The position numbers were made by a program, and so were the translations under genes. Positions 17,027-25,450 of a DNA stretch of 64,000 nucleotides are shown here, piece by piece; positions within the stretch are counted from its first letter, which is position 1, and every line of letters starts with the position of its first letter. Origin of the DNA: Glaciihabitans sp. (lineage in GTDB: Bacteria > Actinomycetota > Actinomycetes > Actinomycetales > Microbacteriaceae); NCBI GenBank assembly GCA_025464095.1, contig JAODMF010000020.1, positions 1 to 64,000 on the forward strand, given 5' to 3'. Under the pieces are notes generated by a model. The model was not told where the DNA came from, searched no databases, and saw only the letters and a program-made list of their open reading frames with translations.

Positions 17027-17968
17027 CTACTCGACCGGCAGACCGACCTCGTGGGCGATGCCGGTGAGGTAGGCGAGCGCGATCTTGTACTCGTCTTCGA
17101 AGCCCTCGGTGGCATCCGCGTTTCCCTTGTAGACACCGGGAACGTTCTCGACGCCACGGGAGACGCCGGGGATGTCCTCGAACTCCAGCGAGACGACGCC
17201 CGTGTAGTTGGTGTCCTTGAGTGCCTGCATCACGTGGGTCCAGTTGATCTTGCCCATTCCCGGACGCCAGTGGACATTGGTTTCGCCGTCGTTGTCGGAG
17301 AAGTGGCAATGCAGCACGTGCGGCGCGAGGCGCAGGATGGCGATGTGAGGCAGGTCACCGATCGGGAACAAGTGGCTCGGATCGAGGTTCACGCCCAGGT
17401 ACTTCGAGTCGACGGCCTCGAGCAGCCGAAGCAGCCCCTCGACGTTGCCGCCGTAGCGGAAGGGATGCGGCTCGACGCTGTACTTCACGCCGGCGGCACC
17501 GGCGTACTCGGCCAGTTCGCGGATGGTGACGACGTACTCGTCCCAGTTCCTGTTCCAGTCGAGGCCGGAGGGCACATCGAGGGAGAACGTCTGCACGTGT
17601 GGGCGGTCGGTGATCACCGGGTAGGGCAGTTCGAACGGCAGGTGCGTGACGGTGTTGATGATCGTCGCCCCGAGGGCGACACCGGTGTCGACGCCCTTCT
17701 TGAACATGTCGATCGAGCGCTGCCGAACGGCCCTGTCGTCGCTCGCGGCGCCCTTGTTGTTCACGACGAACTGGGAGAGCACCATGTCTTCGCTGGCGAG
17801 GACGTCTTTCAGTTTCTTGATGGTGTCCGGTGTGTAGTACTCGTCGAGTGCCTCAGGCGTCCAGGCGATCAGTTCGGTGGCGCGGAAGCCCGCATCGCCG
17901 ATTCGCTTGACGGCTTTGTCGTAGGGGGTGTCCCATCTCCACGGCCAGATCGATGCGCCAAACCTCAT
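17027..17968 (-). CDS. Sugar phosphate isomerase/epimerase (xylose-isomerase-like TIM barrel)
   Basis: A 313-residue AP-endonuclease-2-type barrel. Probable metal ligands sit in YSVEPHP, LGVNLDPSHLF, LHCHFSDND and VVSLEFED, the Glu/Asp/His set of the family. The first residues MRFGASIWPWRWD fit the usual first strand. It is the first gene of the minus-strand operon and is divergent from the GMC dehydrogenase. It could epimerise the free sugar or a keto-sugar made by the dehydrogenase. AGGT precedes the ATG at 17968. Confidence 0.88.
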   Translation of the reverse strand: MRFGASIWPWRWDTPYDKAVKRIGDAGFRATELIAWTPEALDEYYTPDTIKKLKDVLASEDMVLSQFVVNNKGAASDDRAVRQRSIDMFKKGVDTGVALGATIINTVTHLPFELPYPVITDRPHVQTFSLDVPSGLDWNRNWDEYVVTIRELAEYAGAAGVKYSVEPHPFRYGGNVEGLLRLLEAVDSKYLGVNLDPSHLFPIGDLPHIAILRLAPHVLHCHFSDNDGETNVHWRPGMGKINWTHVMQALKDTNYTGVVSLEFEDIPGVSRGVENVPGVYKGNADATEGFEDEYKIALAYLTGIAHEVGLPVE

Positions 17969-18037
17969 TGTTTTACCTCTCTGTAACGGAGCCGCTCGCG
18001 GGTGATCGCGCCCTTACTCCTGTGTAAAAGCGAATGT

Positions 18038-18065
18038 TCGTAAACAGTACTCACTCGCAAACAGT
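18038..18065. promoter_or_regulatory. Direct-repeat operator candidate between epimerase and GMC genes
   Basis: TCGTAAACAGT and TCGCAAACAGT, 17 bases apart, match the pair at 12951-12978 in sequence and spacing. They lie between the candidate epimerase promoter and its start codon, where a repressor would block transcription. Confidence 0.5.
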
Positions 18066-18066
18066 T

Positions 18067-18096
18067 GAAATGTAGCACAAGATTTACATTTCGCAA
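18067..18096 (-). promoter_or_regulatory. Promoter with inverted repeat for the epimerase-kinase operon
   Basis: GAAATGTA and TACATTTC form a perfect 8-base inverted repeat with a 10-base gap (18067-18092). On the minus strand TTGCGA (18091-18096), a 16-base spacer and TACATT (18069-18074) resemble -35 and -10 boxes, so the repeat overlaps the promoter. Confidence 0.45.
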
Positions 18097-18145
18097 CAGG
18101 AAGTTTTAGGATGACTTCACCGACCCCGCCAGAGAGGCGTCAACG

Positions 18146-20173
18146 ATGACCAACGGCCCTGGCCTCGAATTTTCCGAGGCCGAGCAAACAGCCCTGCGCG
18201 GTCTCGTCGACGCGATCGTTCCCGCAGACGACTACCCCTCCGCGAGTGCGAGCGGGGGGCTGGAGTTTCTGTCCCGGATGCTCGCCGACCGCCCGGACTG
18301 GCTTCCGCGCCTGCGCGCAATTGCCGCCGGCGCAGCGGACGACGAGGAGCAGCTCTGGTTCACGGAGCTCGTGGTGGCCGGATACTTCGCCGATCCCGCG
18401 AACGGCGGCAACCGCGACGCGGAGTCCTGGCGCATGATCGGCTGGCGCCCGGAACCGGCGGGTGGATGGCGCGCGCCGCTCGGTGCGCCGAAGCCGGCCA
18501 CCGGCATCCGGCTGCCATCGCAGCTCGACGAGCGCTACGACGCCATCATCGTGGGTTCGGGAGCGGGCGGCGGCGTTGCCGCGCAACTGCTCACGGCTGC
18601 CGGCCGGCGGGTGCTCGTCGTGGAGGCCGGCGACTGGCCGGACCAGCTCGACCTGGCCCGCGACCACCTGCGCAATCCGCGCACGACCACCGGGCTCGAC
18701 TCGCTCGCCGGGCCGCCGTCCGCGGGCAACCCGCGCACGGTCGACGTCGCCGGCACAACGCTCACCGTGGGCCCGCCCGACCTGCGGTGGGGCAACAACG
18801 CCATCACCGCGGGCGGAGGCACACGGGTGTACGGGGCACAGGCCTGGCGGTTCACGCCAGAGGACTTCCGCATGGCATCCACCTACGGCACGCCGACCGG
18901 CAGCGCCCTCGCCGACTGGCCGATCTCCTATGACGATCTCGAGCCGTTCTACACACGAGCCGAGCATGAGATCGGCGTCAGCGGAACCGCCATCGGCGAC
19001 AGCGCGGGCGGCCCGCGATCACGCGACTACCCGATGCCGCCGCTGCCATCAACCGCCGCGGCACGGGTGCTGCGGGCGGGAGCCGAGTCGCTCGGGCTGA
19101 GCACGCTGCCGGTGCCGCTCCTGATCAATTCGATCGCGTACAACGGCCGCCCTGCCTGTGAACAGTGCGCCCAGTGCGTCGGATTCGCCTGCCCCATCGA
19201 CGCGAAGAATGGCAGCCAGAACACCGCGCTCGCGCGGGCGCTCGACAGCGGCCGAGCCGACCTCGTGCTCTCGACGACCGCGGAGGCCATCCTTACCGAC
19301 GCTGCGGGCCGGGTGACCGGTGTCCGTGTCGTCGGCGAACGCGACGGGGCGGTCTGGCGCCGCGACATCCTCGCGGCCGACGTCGTGCTCGCCGCGGCCG
19401 CGGTCGAGACGGCGCGGCTGCTGCTGGCGAGCAGGTCGGAACGCGAGCCACAGGGAATCGGCAACAATGCCGACCAGGTCGGTCGTCACCTGCAGGGCCA
19501 CCTCTACGGCGGCGCGCTCGCGATCTTCGACGAGGAGGTGGTCGACCTGCTCGGACCCGGTCCGTCGATCGCCACCTGCGACTACCGCCACGGCAATGCG
19601 AACATCGTCGGCGGCGGCATGCTCGCCAACGAGTTCGTACCGACCCCGGTTAACACGTACGCCTACCTGAGGTCGGCCGGCCTCATCCCCGCGGGTGGCC
19701 TCGAGGCGAAGCGCGGGATGCGGCACCTCGCGTCGCGCATGCAGCGCGTCATGGGCCCCGCCCAGGAGGTGTCGACGGCGGATGCCCGCGTTCGCCTTGA
19801 TCACGCGGTACGTGATCGATTCGGGAATGCTGTCGCGGCCCTCTCCGGCGGGCTGCACCCGGAAGACGTTCGCACGCAGCGCTTTCTCGCCGACCGCTCG
19901 ACCGAGTGGCTGCGGGCCAGCGGCGCAGCCACGATCGTGCAGTTTCCGGATGCCCGCACCGACGCGGGACCCAGCGGCGGCCAGCACCAGGCCGGGACGT
20001 GTCGCATGGGTTCTGATCCGCGCGACTCGGTAGTGGATCCCGAGGGCCGCGTCTGGGGACACGACAACCTGCGCATCGCCGACGGCTCCGTGCACGTGAC
20101 CAATGGCGGCGTGAACCCGGTGCTGACCATCCTCGCAAACGCGTACCGAACGATCGATCTGATGCTGCGCTGA
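18146..20173 (+). CDS. GMC oxidoreductase with fused gluconate-2-dehydrogenase-subunit-3-like N-terminus
   Basis: FAD-dependent sugar or polyol dehydrogenase of 675 residues. Residues about 8-110 resemble the small subunit 3 of gluconate/glucoside dehydrogenases. The FAD loop IIVGSGAGGGVAAQLL begins near residue 133. A four-cysteine patch CEQCAQCVGFACP (about residue 336), seen in ketosugar-forming GMC enzymes, follows. The C-terminus has HQAGTCRMG with the catalytic His and NGGVNPVLTILANA. No signal peptide or Tat motif is visible, so it is probably cytosolic. It is divergent from the epimerase operon and may make the lactone or keto-sugar used by it. Confidence 0.9.
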   Translation: MTNGPGLEFSEAEQTALRGLVDAIVPADDYPSASASGGLEFLSRMLADRPDWLPRLRAIAAGAADDEEQLWFTELVVAGYFADPANGGNRDAESWRMIGWRPEPAGGWRAPLGAPKPATGIRLPSQLDERYDAIIVGSGAGGGVAAQLLTAAGRRVLVVEAGDWPDQLDLARDHLRNPRTTTGLDSLAGPPSAGNPRTVDVAGTTLTVGPPDLRWGNNAITAGGGTRVYGAQAWRFTPEDFRMASTYGTPTGSALADWPISYDDLEPFYTRAEHEIGVSGTAIGDSAGGPRSRDYPMPPLPSTAAARVLRAGAESLGLSTLPVPLLINSIAYNGRPACEQCAQCVGFACPIDAKNGSQNTALARALDSGRADLVLSTTAEAILTDAAGRVTGVRVVGERDGAVWRRDILAADVVLAAAAVETARLLLASRSEREPQGIGNNADQVGRHLQGHLYGGALAIFDEEVVDLLGPGPSIATCDYRHGNANIVGGGMLANEFVPTPVNTYAYLRSAGLIPAGGLEAKRGMRHLASRMQRVMGPAQEVSTADARVRLDHAVRDRFGNAVAALSGGLHPEDVRTQRFLADRSTEWLRASGAATIVQFPDARTDAGPSGGQHQAGTCRMGSDPRDSVVDPEGRVWGHDNLRIADGSVHVTNGGVNPVLTILANAYRTIDLMLR

Positions 20174-20200
20174 TCGCGCGATACCATTTCACGGCGATCA

Positions 20201-20277
20201 CCCAGCCGGAATGCGTTTGGCTGGGCTCGATCGGCAGGGTTCGGGGATGCGGGAATCGTCCATGATTCCGCATCCCC
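20201..20277. terminator. Two hairpins between convergent genes
   Basis: CCCAGCC/GGCTGGG (20201-20225) and a larger stem in which GGGGATGCGG-GAATC pairs with GATTCCGCATCCCC (20243-20277, one bulge). They lie between the GMC gene and the convergent mutarotase gene and should terminate both directions. Nothing else is seen in this 128-base gap. Confidence 0.7.
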
Positions 20278-20301
20278 GGTGCTCTGTGCCGGTGCCGCGG
20301 G

Positions 20302-20625
20302 TCAGTCGGTGTGGAAAATTTCAGGCAGGGTCTTCCACCACTCGCCCTCGGCGCGGTCGGCGAGCGGGCGCTGCAGCGGCTCGCACAGCCTCCACCAGTC
20401 CTGTGTGATCGGGTCGGCTGCGACCGCGGCATTGTCGGCGGCGAGGTCGTCGCCGGTGTACTCCAGGTAGGAGAACAGCAGGTCGCCGTGACGGTAGATC
20501 GAATAGTTCGTCATGTGGCTCTGCGCGAGACGATCGAGCACGCCCGGCCACACCGCCGCGTGCAGGCGCTCGTACTCCTCGACGTTCTCCGGTGGCAGGC
20601 CGATGACGGATGCGATGCGGATCAT
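20302..20625 (-). CDS. L-rhamnose mutarotase-family protein
   Basis: A 107-residue DUF718/RhaM-type protein that interconverts sugar anomers. Typical features are the short ferredoxin-like fold, RLAQSHMTNYSIYRHGDLLF with the conserved Tyr, and DWWRLCEPLQRPL. RhaM itself acts on L-rhamnose; family members are also found with L-fucose pathways. It is the last gene of the transporter operon, 41 bases after the Gfo/Idh gene. The neighbouring fuconate-type genes make a 6-deoxy-sugar the likely substrate. Confidence 0.85.
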   Translation of the reverse strand: MIRIASVIGLPPENVEEYERLHAAVWPGVLDRLAQSHMTNYSIYRHGDLLFSYLEYTGDDLAADNAAVAADPITQDWWRLCEPLQRPLADRAEGEWWKTLPEIFHTD

Positions 20626-20666
20626 GCAGGTCCCGTTTCTGTTGTGGAGTTTCTGTCGTGGGGCCC

Positions 20667-21779
20667 TCAGGGCTCGTAGGCGGGCGCGACGCCTTCTCGG
20701 TCCTCGGACTCGTAGGCGGCCTCGACGACCGCCATGGTGCAGAAGATGTCGTCGACGCTGGTCGGCAGCGTGGGAACGGAGCCGTCGAGGTACCGCTGCA
20801 GCGCCCCCATGGAGCCGATGAAAGCATCCGGAAACCAGGAACCCTCGAACGGAATCGGCTGCCAGCCTTTTTCCTTCGCGTCGAGCAGCTGGTACTCGAG
20901 GCGGTCCTCACCACCGGTCGGGTAGTCGAGCAACAGGCCCATCTGCGCGCGAACCGCGCCCCGTGTGCCCTCCCATTTGATGTAGCTCTCCTCATATTTG
21001 GAGCCGTACTCGTGGTCATGGTTCGCGCTGACGGTCACCCGCAGGGGACGATCCGCATAGCGCAGCAGGATCGTCGATCGCGTGTTCGCGATGTCGGGCT
21101 TGCGCGGGTTCCGCTTCGTCACCGCGCTCACCCCGGTGGGGTTGCCGAGAAAGGATCGCACGAGGTCGAGATAGTGAACGCTGTGCATGTTCAGTTCGAG
21201 CCGGTCCATGCCGAAGACGAAAGGGAACATGTCCCACGGCGTGTTCACCGACACGCGAATCTCCAGGTCGTACAGCTCGCCGATCGCACCGGACGCGATG
21301 AACGCGCGCGCCTGGGCAACGTACGGCGCGAAGCGCAGCTGGGTGTTCACCGCGGCGACGAGTTGCTTGCGATGGCAGATCTCGAGCAGCACGCGGGCCT
21401 CGGCGAGCGTATTGCCCAGCGGCTTCTGGATGAGTACGGCCGCTCCGTCTGGTAACGCTTCGAGGGCCGAAACGAACTGGTCGGGCACCAGGGCAAGGTC
21501 GAACACCGCGTCGCTCGGGGCCGCAGCAACGGCCTCCGCGACCGACTCGACGACGAGGGGGATGCCATACTCCGCCGCGAGCGCCTCCGCCCGCCCGCGG
21601 TCACGGTCGCAGATCACCGCGACGGCAAAGCCCGCCTTCCGGTAGGCAGGCAGGTGCGCGTCACGCACGATCCCGCCCGCACCGATCAGCACGATCGGTC
21701 GCGGGCGCTCAGGAAGAGTAAGCGTGTATGCCTCTGCGGGCGAAAACTCCGGAAGGCCGGGCACCTCGACGTCCGTCAT
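20667..21779 (-). CDS. Gfo/Idh/MocA-family oxidoreductase
   Basis: NAD(P)-dependent sugar or inositol dehydrogenase, 370 residues. The Rossmann loop is VLIGAGGIVRDAHLPAYRKA (about residues 29-48); IQKPLGNTLAEA holds the conserved Lys-Pro of the family; the C-terminal alpha/beta domain starts near residue 155. AAGGGG, embedded in the preceding permease stop region, serves as ribosome-binding site, showing coupling. Its place after the permeases suggests that it acts on the imported sugar. Confidence 0.9.
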   Translation of the reverse strand: MTDVEVPGLPEFSPAEAYTLTLPERPRPIVLIGAGGIVRDAHLPAYRKAGFAVAVICDRDRGRAEALAAEYGIPLVVESVAEAVAAAPSDAVFDLALVPDQFVSALEALPDGAAVLIQKPLGNTLAEARVLLEICHRKQLVAAVNTQLRFAPYVAQARAFIASGAIGELYDLEIRVSVNTPWDMFPFVFGMDRLELNMHSVHYLDLVRSFLGNPTGVSAVTKRNPRKPDIANTRSTILLRYADRPLRVTVSANHDHEYGSKYEESYIKWEGTRGAVRAQMGLLLDYPTGGEDRLEYQLLDAKEKGWQPIPFEGSWFPDAFIGSMGALQRYLDGSVPTLPTSVDDIFCTMAVVEAAYESEDREGVAPAYEP

Positions 21780-21782
21780 GGA

Positions 21783-22748
21783 TTACCCCTTGACCGCTCC
21801 GACCGTCTGCCCGCGCATCAGGAATCGCTGGGCGCCGATGAAAACGATCAGCAGCGGCACCATGGTGACGAATGTCGCGAGCGCGAGCTCGGGCATGTAC
21901 AGCTTCACGTCGAGTCCCGCGGCGGTGGTCGGGTTGAACAGCGGACTCGATCCGATCAGGTCCTGGATGCCGATCGACACCGTCTTCGCGTTGAAGTTCG
22001 ACGTCAGCAGCGCCAGCGGCAGGAAGAAGTTCGTCCAGTTCGCCACGAAGGCAAAGAAGGCGACGAGCGCGATCGCCTGGCGGGAGATCGGCGCCGCGAC
22101 CTGGAAGAAGATCGCGACCTCGCCAAGGCCGTCGATGCGTGCGGCCTCGACCAGTTCCGGCGGCATCGTCGTCATGAAATGGATGTACGACAGGTACACG
22201 CCAAACGGGAAGAACCCCATGATGAGCAGCACCGGCCACAGCTGGCCGACGGCACCCACCGCGTTCACCTCGAGGAACAGCGGGATGACCAGCACGGTGT
22301 TCGGCATCACCATGGTCAGCAGGGTGACCACGAGCATTGAGCGCCGAAACCGAAAGCGCAGGCGAGCCAGCGCGTAGCCGGCCGGAATAGCCGCGATCAC
22401 CGCGAGCAGGGCGCCGCCAACCGATACGAAGAGCGAGTTGCCCATCCACTGGAGGAAGACGCCCCGGTTCTCGCTGCCGCCAAAGCCCATGATCTGGCCC
22501 CAGCTGCTCACCACGTTGCTGATCGAGATGTCGCCGAGTCCGAGGAAGCCCCCGGCGCCGCTGGCGACTCCCGCATCGCTGCGGAACGCGACGGCAATGA
22601 ATCCGAGGATCGGAAAGACGAAGGCCGCGGCGACGAGGCTCATGGTTGCCAGCCGCGCGATACGCCCCGGCGACCAGTGCCGACCACCCACGATCTCGTG
22701 GGTCTGATTCTCGATGGATGCTTCGCGAATAAGCGCTCTGTCAGACAT
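21783..22748 (-). CDS. CUT1 sugar ABC transporter permease (MalG-type)
   Basis: Inner-membrane permease of 321 residues, with six predicted helices. The EAA loop is ELVEAARIDGLGEVAIFFQVAAP, typical of MalG-like subunits that contact the ATPase. It starts directly after the stop of the partner permease. No ATPase gene is present in this island, so a shared MsiK/UgpC-type ATPase encoded elsewhere is expected, as is common for CUT1 systems in Actinobacteria. Confidence 0.94.
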   Translation of the reverse strand: MSDRALIREASIENQTHEIVGGRHWSPGRIARLATMSLVAAAFVFPILGFIAVAFRSDAGVASGAGGFLGLGDISISNVVSSWGQIMGFGGSENRGVFLQWMGNSLFVSVGGALLAVIAAIPAGYALARLRFRFRRSMLVVTLLTMVMPNTVLVIPLFLEVNAVGAVGQLWPVLLIMGFFPFGVYLSYIHFMTTMPPELVEAARIDGLGEVAIFFQVAAPISRQAIALVAFFAFVANWTNFFLPLALLTSNFNAKTVSIGIQDLIGSSPLFNPTTAAGLDVKLYMPELALATFVTMVPLLIVFIGAQRFLMRGQTVGAVKG

Positions 22749-23726
22749 TTACTTTTCCTCCTCGCCGAACAGGCCGCTGCGGAAGACGATGATGAGTCCG
22801 ATCGCGAGCGTGATGACAAGAACAATGAGCGACATGGCCGCGGCTGCGGGAAAGTTGCCGTTCGAGAACGCGAACCAGAACCCGAGCTGGGTCGGCGTGT
22901 ATTGGTCGGGAAGCGCACCGCCGGCGACCTGGTCGAGCAGGTATGGCTCCAGGAACAGTTGGAATCCGTAGGCAAGGTTCATGAGTGCCGCGTATCCGAT
23001 CCACGGCCGGATGAGCGGCAGCTTGATGTGCCACGCGAGATGCCAGGCGTTCGCACCATCGATGCTGGCCGCCTCGAAGATCTCCTCGGGGATGCCGTTG
23101 AGGCCGCCGTTCACGATGACAACCCAGGTACCGATGCCCTGGAAGAACAGCATCGCGGTCAGGATGGCCGGCAGGGTGCCCGGCGTGGCAACGACCGCCT
23201 TGATGGTGCTGAAGCCCAGCATGTGCCAGAAGCCGCCGATCGGCGACTGTGACGGATTGAGCAGGTACACCCAGAGCATGAGGTTTGCGACTCCGGCGAG
23301 GGCACCCGGAATGTAGTAGATGAAGCGCATCGCGTTGCCGAAGCGGCCGGGACTGGAATGCACCAGCAGTGCGAGCCCGACGATGCCGATGATCATGATC
23401 GGCAGCCAGATGATCAACACCGAGAAGATGTTGGCGAAAGTCGTGAAGAAGCGGTAGTCGCTGAGGGCGGTGACGAACGCCTGGCCCCCGCCGAAGCCGG
23501 TGAGGTTCGGCTGAAGGTTCGTTGGCGTGACCTGCAGGCTGACGTAGATCGCGTAACAGATCGGGATGACACCCGCGATGAGCAGCAGCACCAGGTACGG
23601 TGCCAGCAGCGTCCAGGCGCCGCGGGTTTCAATGCGGCGAAGAAGCCGCCTTCGGCCGCCGACCGTGCGTTTTCGCTGCTCGGTTGGCCGAGCGGTTAGC
23701 GGTCGGGTTGCTGTTCCGGAACTCAT
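22749..23726 (-). CDS. CUT1 sugar ABC transporter permease (MalF/UgpA-type)
   Basis: A 325-residue permease with a cytosolic basic N-terminus and six membrane helices. The EAA loop is EEIFEAASIDGANAWHLAWH. It pairs with the MalG-type gene that begins immediately after its stop codon. A 14-base-stem hairpin lies upstream, between it and the binding-protein gene, which may lower permease expression relative to the binding protein. Confidence 0.94.
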   Translation of the reverse strand: MSSGTATRPLTARPTEQRKRTVGGRRRLLRRIETRGAWTLLAPYLVLLLIAGVIPICYAIYVSLQVTPTNLQPNLTGFGGGQAFVTALSDYRFFTTFANIFSVLIIWLPIMIIGIVGLALLVHSSPGRFGNAMRFIYYIPGALAGVANLMLWVYLLNPSQSPIGGFWHMLGFSTIKAVVATPGTLPAILTAMLFFQGIGTWVVIVNGGLNGIPEEIFEAASIDGANAWHLAWHIKLPLIRPWIGYAALMNLAYGFQLFLEPYLLDQVAGGALPDQYTPTQLGFWFAFSNGNFPAAAAMSLIVLVITLAIGLIIVFRSGLFGEEEK

Positions 23727-23806
23727 GCACTGCGTCCTTGGAGTAACTGATTCGTCGGGCTAACAGAAGTACGGATCTCACCGATCCGAGCCTACTGCGG
23801 ACAGGA

Positions 23807-23840
23807 TTGGGGGTGCGGGACGGAAATCCCGCACGCCCAA
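23807..23840. terminator. Intra-operon hairpin after the CUT1 binding-protein gene
   Basis: TTGGGGGTGCGGGA pairs with TCCCGCACGCCCAA (13 of 14 bases) around the loop CGGAAA. It follows the binding-protein stop by 18 bases and precedes the permeases, so it may act as a partial terminator or 3' stabiliser. Confidence 0.7.
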
Positions 23841-23858
23841 CCGGTTCAGGTGGAGCTA

Positions 23859-25196
23859 CTACTTCGAGGTGACCACCGTGTAACCCTGCGATTTCGCCTG
23901 GTTGAGGAGGTCGGTACCAAACGCGGTCCAGGCGTCGCCGAAGCTCTTGCCTGAGACCAGGGCGGGCGCGACCGTTTCCGTCCACACGCTGCCCGTGTTG
24001 TACAGCTGGTACTTGTGGTCGCCGGGCACTGCGCTGATCGCCGGCTTGAATGACGCGAACGTCGTTGCGGTGTCCGCGTAGTAGTCGGAGGCCGACTGCT
24101 TGGCGATCCAGGCATCCTGGGCACCCTTGAACGCGGGGAGACCGGTCGAGAGCTCGACCTGCCAGGCCGGGTCACTCACGACGAACTTCATGAACACCTT
24201 GGCGTTCGCGAGTTCCTTGCCCTTGATGTGCGACGACAGGCCCCACAGTCCGCCACCCTCGTCACCGGTGGACGGCTGTGACTCGCCCTTCCAGGTCAGC
24301 GGAGCGACCGCGGTCATGGTGCCCTTGGCGATCTTCCAGGTCTGCTTGAACAGGTAGTCGCCCCACCAGACTGCGCCGGGGCTCATCACCATCTTCGGAC
24401 CGACCTTGGCAGCGTCCGCGTCGAAGATGCCATCTGTCGACAGTGCCTTCGCGTCGGTGAGCGTCGTCAGCAGGTCCTTGGCGCGCACGCACTTCGGGTC
24501 GTTGAGGTTGATGAGAACCTTTGTCTCGGTGACCGTCGTGTTGGTCGGGCAATCGGATGCCCAGAGGTAGCGGTCGGGAGCATAGGCGTCGCCCGTGAAC
24601 CCGCTCACGTAGCCGGGGTGCTCCTTTGCGATCTGCGCGCCGAGGGTGGCGTACTCTTCCCAGGTCGTCGGAACCGTGTAGCCGTACTGCTTGAAAAACT
24701 TCGCGTTGTACCAGAACACGTCCGGTGCAGCGTCGTTCCGCAGGCAGCGGATTGCGCCTCCGATGTTGCACATGGCGAGAACCGCGGGGTCATAGCCGGC
24801 GACGGTGTCGGGCATGGCCTTCGTCATGTCCGCCGCGTAGCCGCTCTTCGCCGAGGTCGCCCACGCGATGTCGTCGTTGGACGGGAAGAAGATTGCGTCT
24901 GGCCATCCCTTCTTCGCCGCATCGAACTGGGCGAACTGCTGCTGCACTGTCTTGCCGCCAACGGTGCCGTCGATCTGGACGATGTTGATCGGCACCTCGG
25001 GGTGCGCCTTCTTGAATGCGTCTGCAGCGGGAACACGCGGCGGGTCGACCCACACCGTGATCTTTCCGCCGGAGTCGGTCTGATTGCCACCGGTGCTCGG
25101 CGAGGTCGTTCCGCCGGAGCAGCCGGAGAGGGCAAGTCCGGCGATCGCGAGAGTCGCGACGGCCGTCGTTACCGACAACAGCTTTCTTGTCTTCAT
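23859..25196 (-). CDS. CUT1 sugar ABC transporter substrate-binding lipoprotein
   Basis: Extracellular sugar receptor of 445 residues (SBP_bac_1 fold). The signal peptide MKTRKLLSVTTAVATLAIAG ends in the lipobox ALSGCS. The mature protein has the family pattern ITVWVDPPRVPAADAFKKAH near the start. The ATG at 25196 has AAGGAG six bases upstream; the longer frame lacks a signal peptide. It is the first gene of the operon with two permeases, Gfo/Idh and mutarotase genes. Its promoter region carries LacI-like sites. Confidence 0.93.
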   Translation of the reverse strand: MKTRKLLSVTTAVATLAIAGLALSGCSGGTTSPSTGGNQTDSGGKITVWVDPPRVPAADAFKKAHPEVPINIVQIDGTVGGKTVQQQFAQFDAAKKGWPDAIFFPSNDDIAWATSAKSGYAADMTKAMPDTVAGYDPAVLAMCNIGGAIRCLRNDAAPDVFWYNAKFFKQYGYTVPTTWEEYATLGAQIAKEHPGYVSGFTGDAYAPDRYLWASDCPTNTTVTETKVLINLNDPKCVRAKDLLTTLTDAKALSTDGIFDADAAKVGPKMVMSPGAVWWGDYLFKQTWKIAKGTMTAVAPLTWKGESQPSTGDEGGGLWGLSSHIKGKELANAKVFMKFVVSDPAWQVELSTGLPAFKGAQDAWIAKQSASDYYADTATTFASFKPAISAVPGDHKYQLYNTGSVWTETVAPALVSGKSFGDAWTAFGTDLLNQAKSQGYTVVTSK

Positions 25197-25280
25197 TGAC
25201 ACTCCTTGTGTTGTTGTGGCGCAAGGAACACGCCGTCGTGAATCTGCCGCTTGGTACAACTCGGTGGCACTCGGCCTCAA

Positions 25281-25326
25281 TGCTCAAACGCTATCCGCAA
25301 TTTACCGACTAAGCAAACGTTTGAGC
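25281..25326 (-). promoter_or_regulatory. Promoter with two LacI-type operators for the CUT1 operon
   Basis: On the minus strand TTGCTT (25311-25316), a 17-base spacer and TAGCGT (25288-25293) form a promoter. The perfect palindrome CAAACGTTTG (25314-25323) overlaps the -35 box and GCTCAAACGCTA (25282-25293) overlaps the -10 box. Both look like LacI-family half or full sites, so repression by the LacI protein of this island is likely. Confidence 0.6.
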
Positions 25327-25365
25327 AGTTCAGGTTGCGCGGAGTACTGCCGGTCGCAATCGTAC

Positions 25366-25376
25366 TATAGATCAGA
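25366..25376. promoter_or_regulatory. FadR-type operator half-site candidate
   Basis: TATAGATCAGA is identical over 11 bases to the left part of the inverted repeat at 28294 that lies before the FadR-type gene. It sits in the 254-base gap upstream of the transporter operon. Confidence 0.4.
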
Positions 25377-25450
25377 TGAATGGCAACGTTTGCGGCGAGA
25401 ATCGTTCGCAAATCGGCACTTTACCGGTCGACTGAGACGCAGAGATTGGA

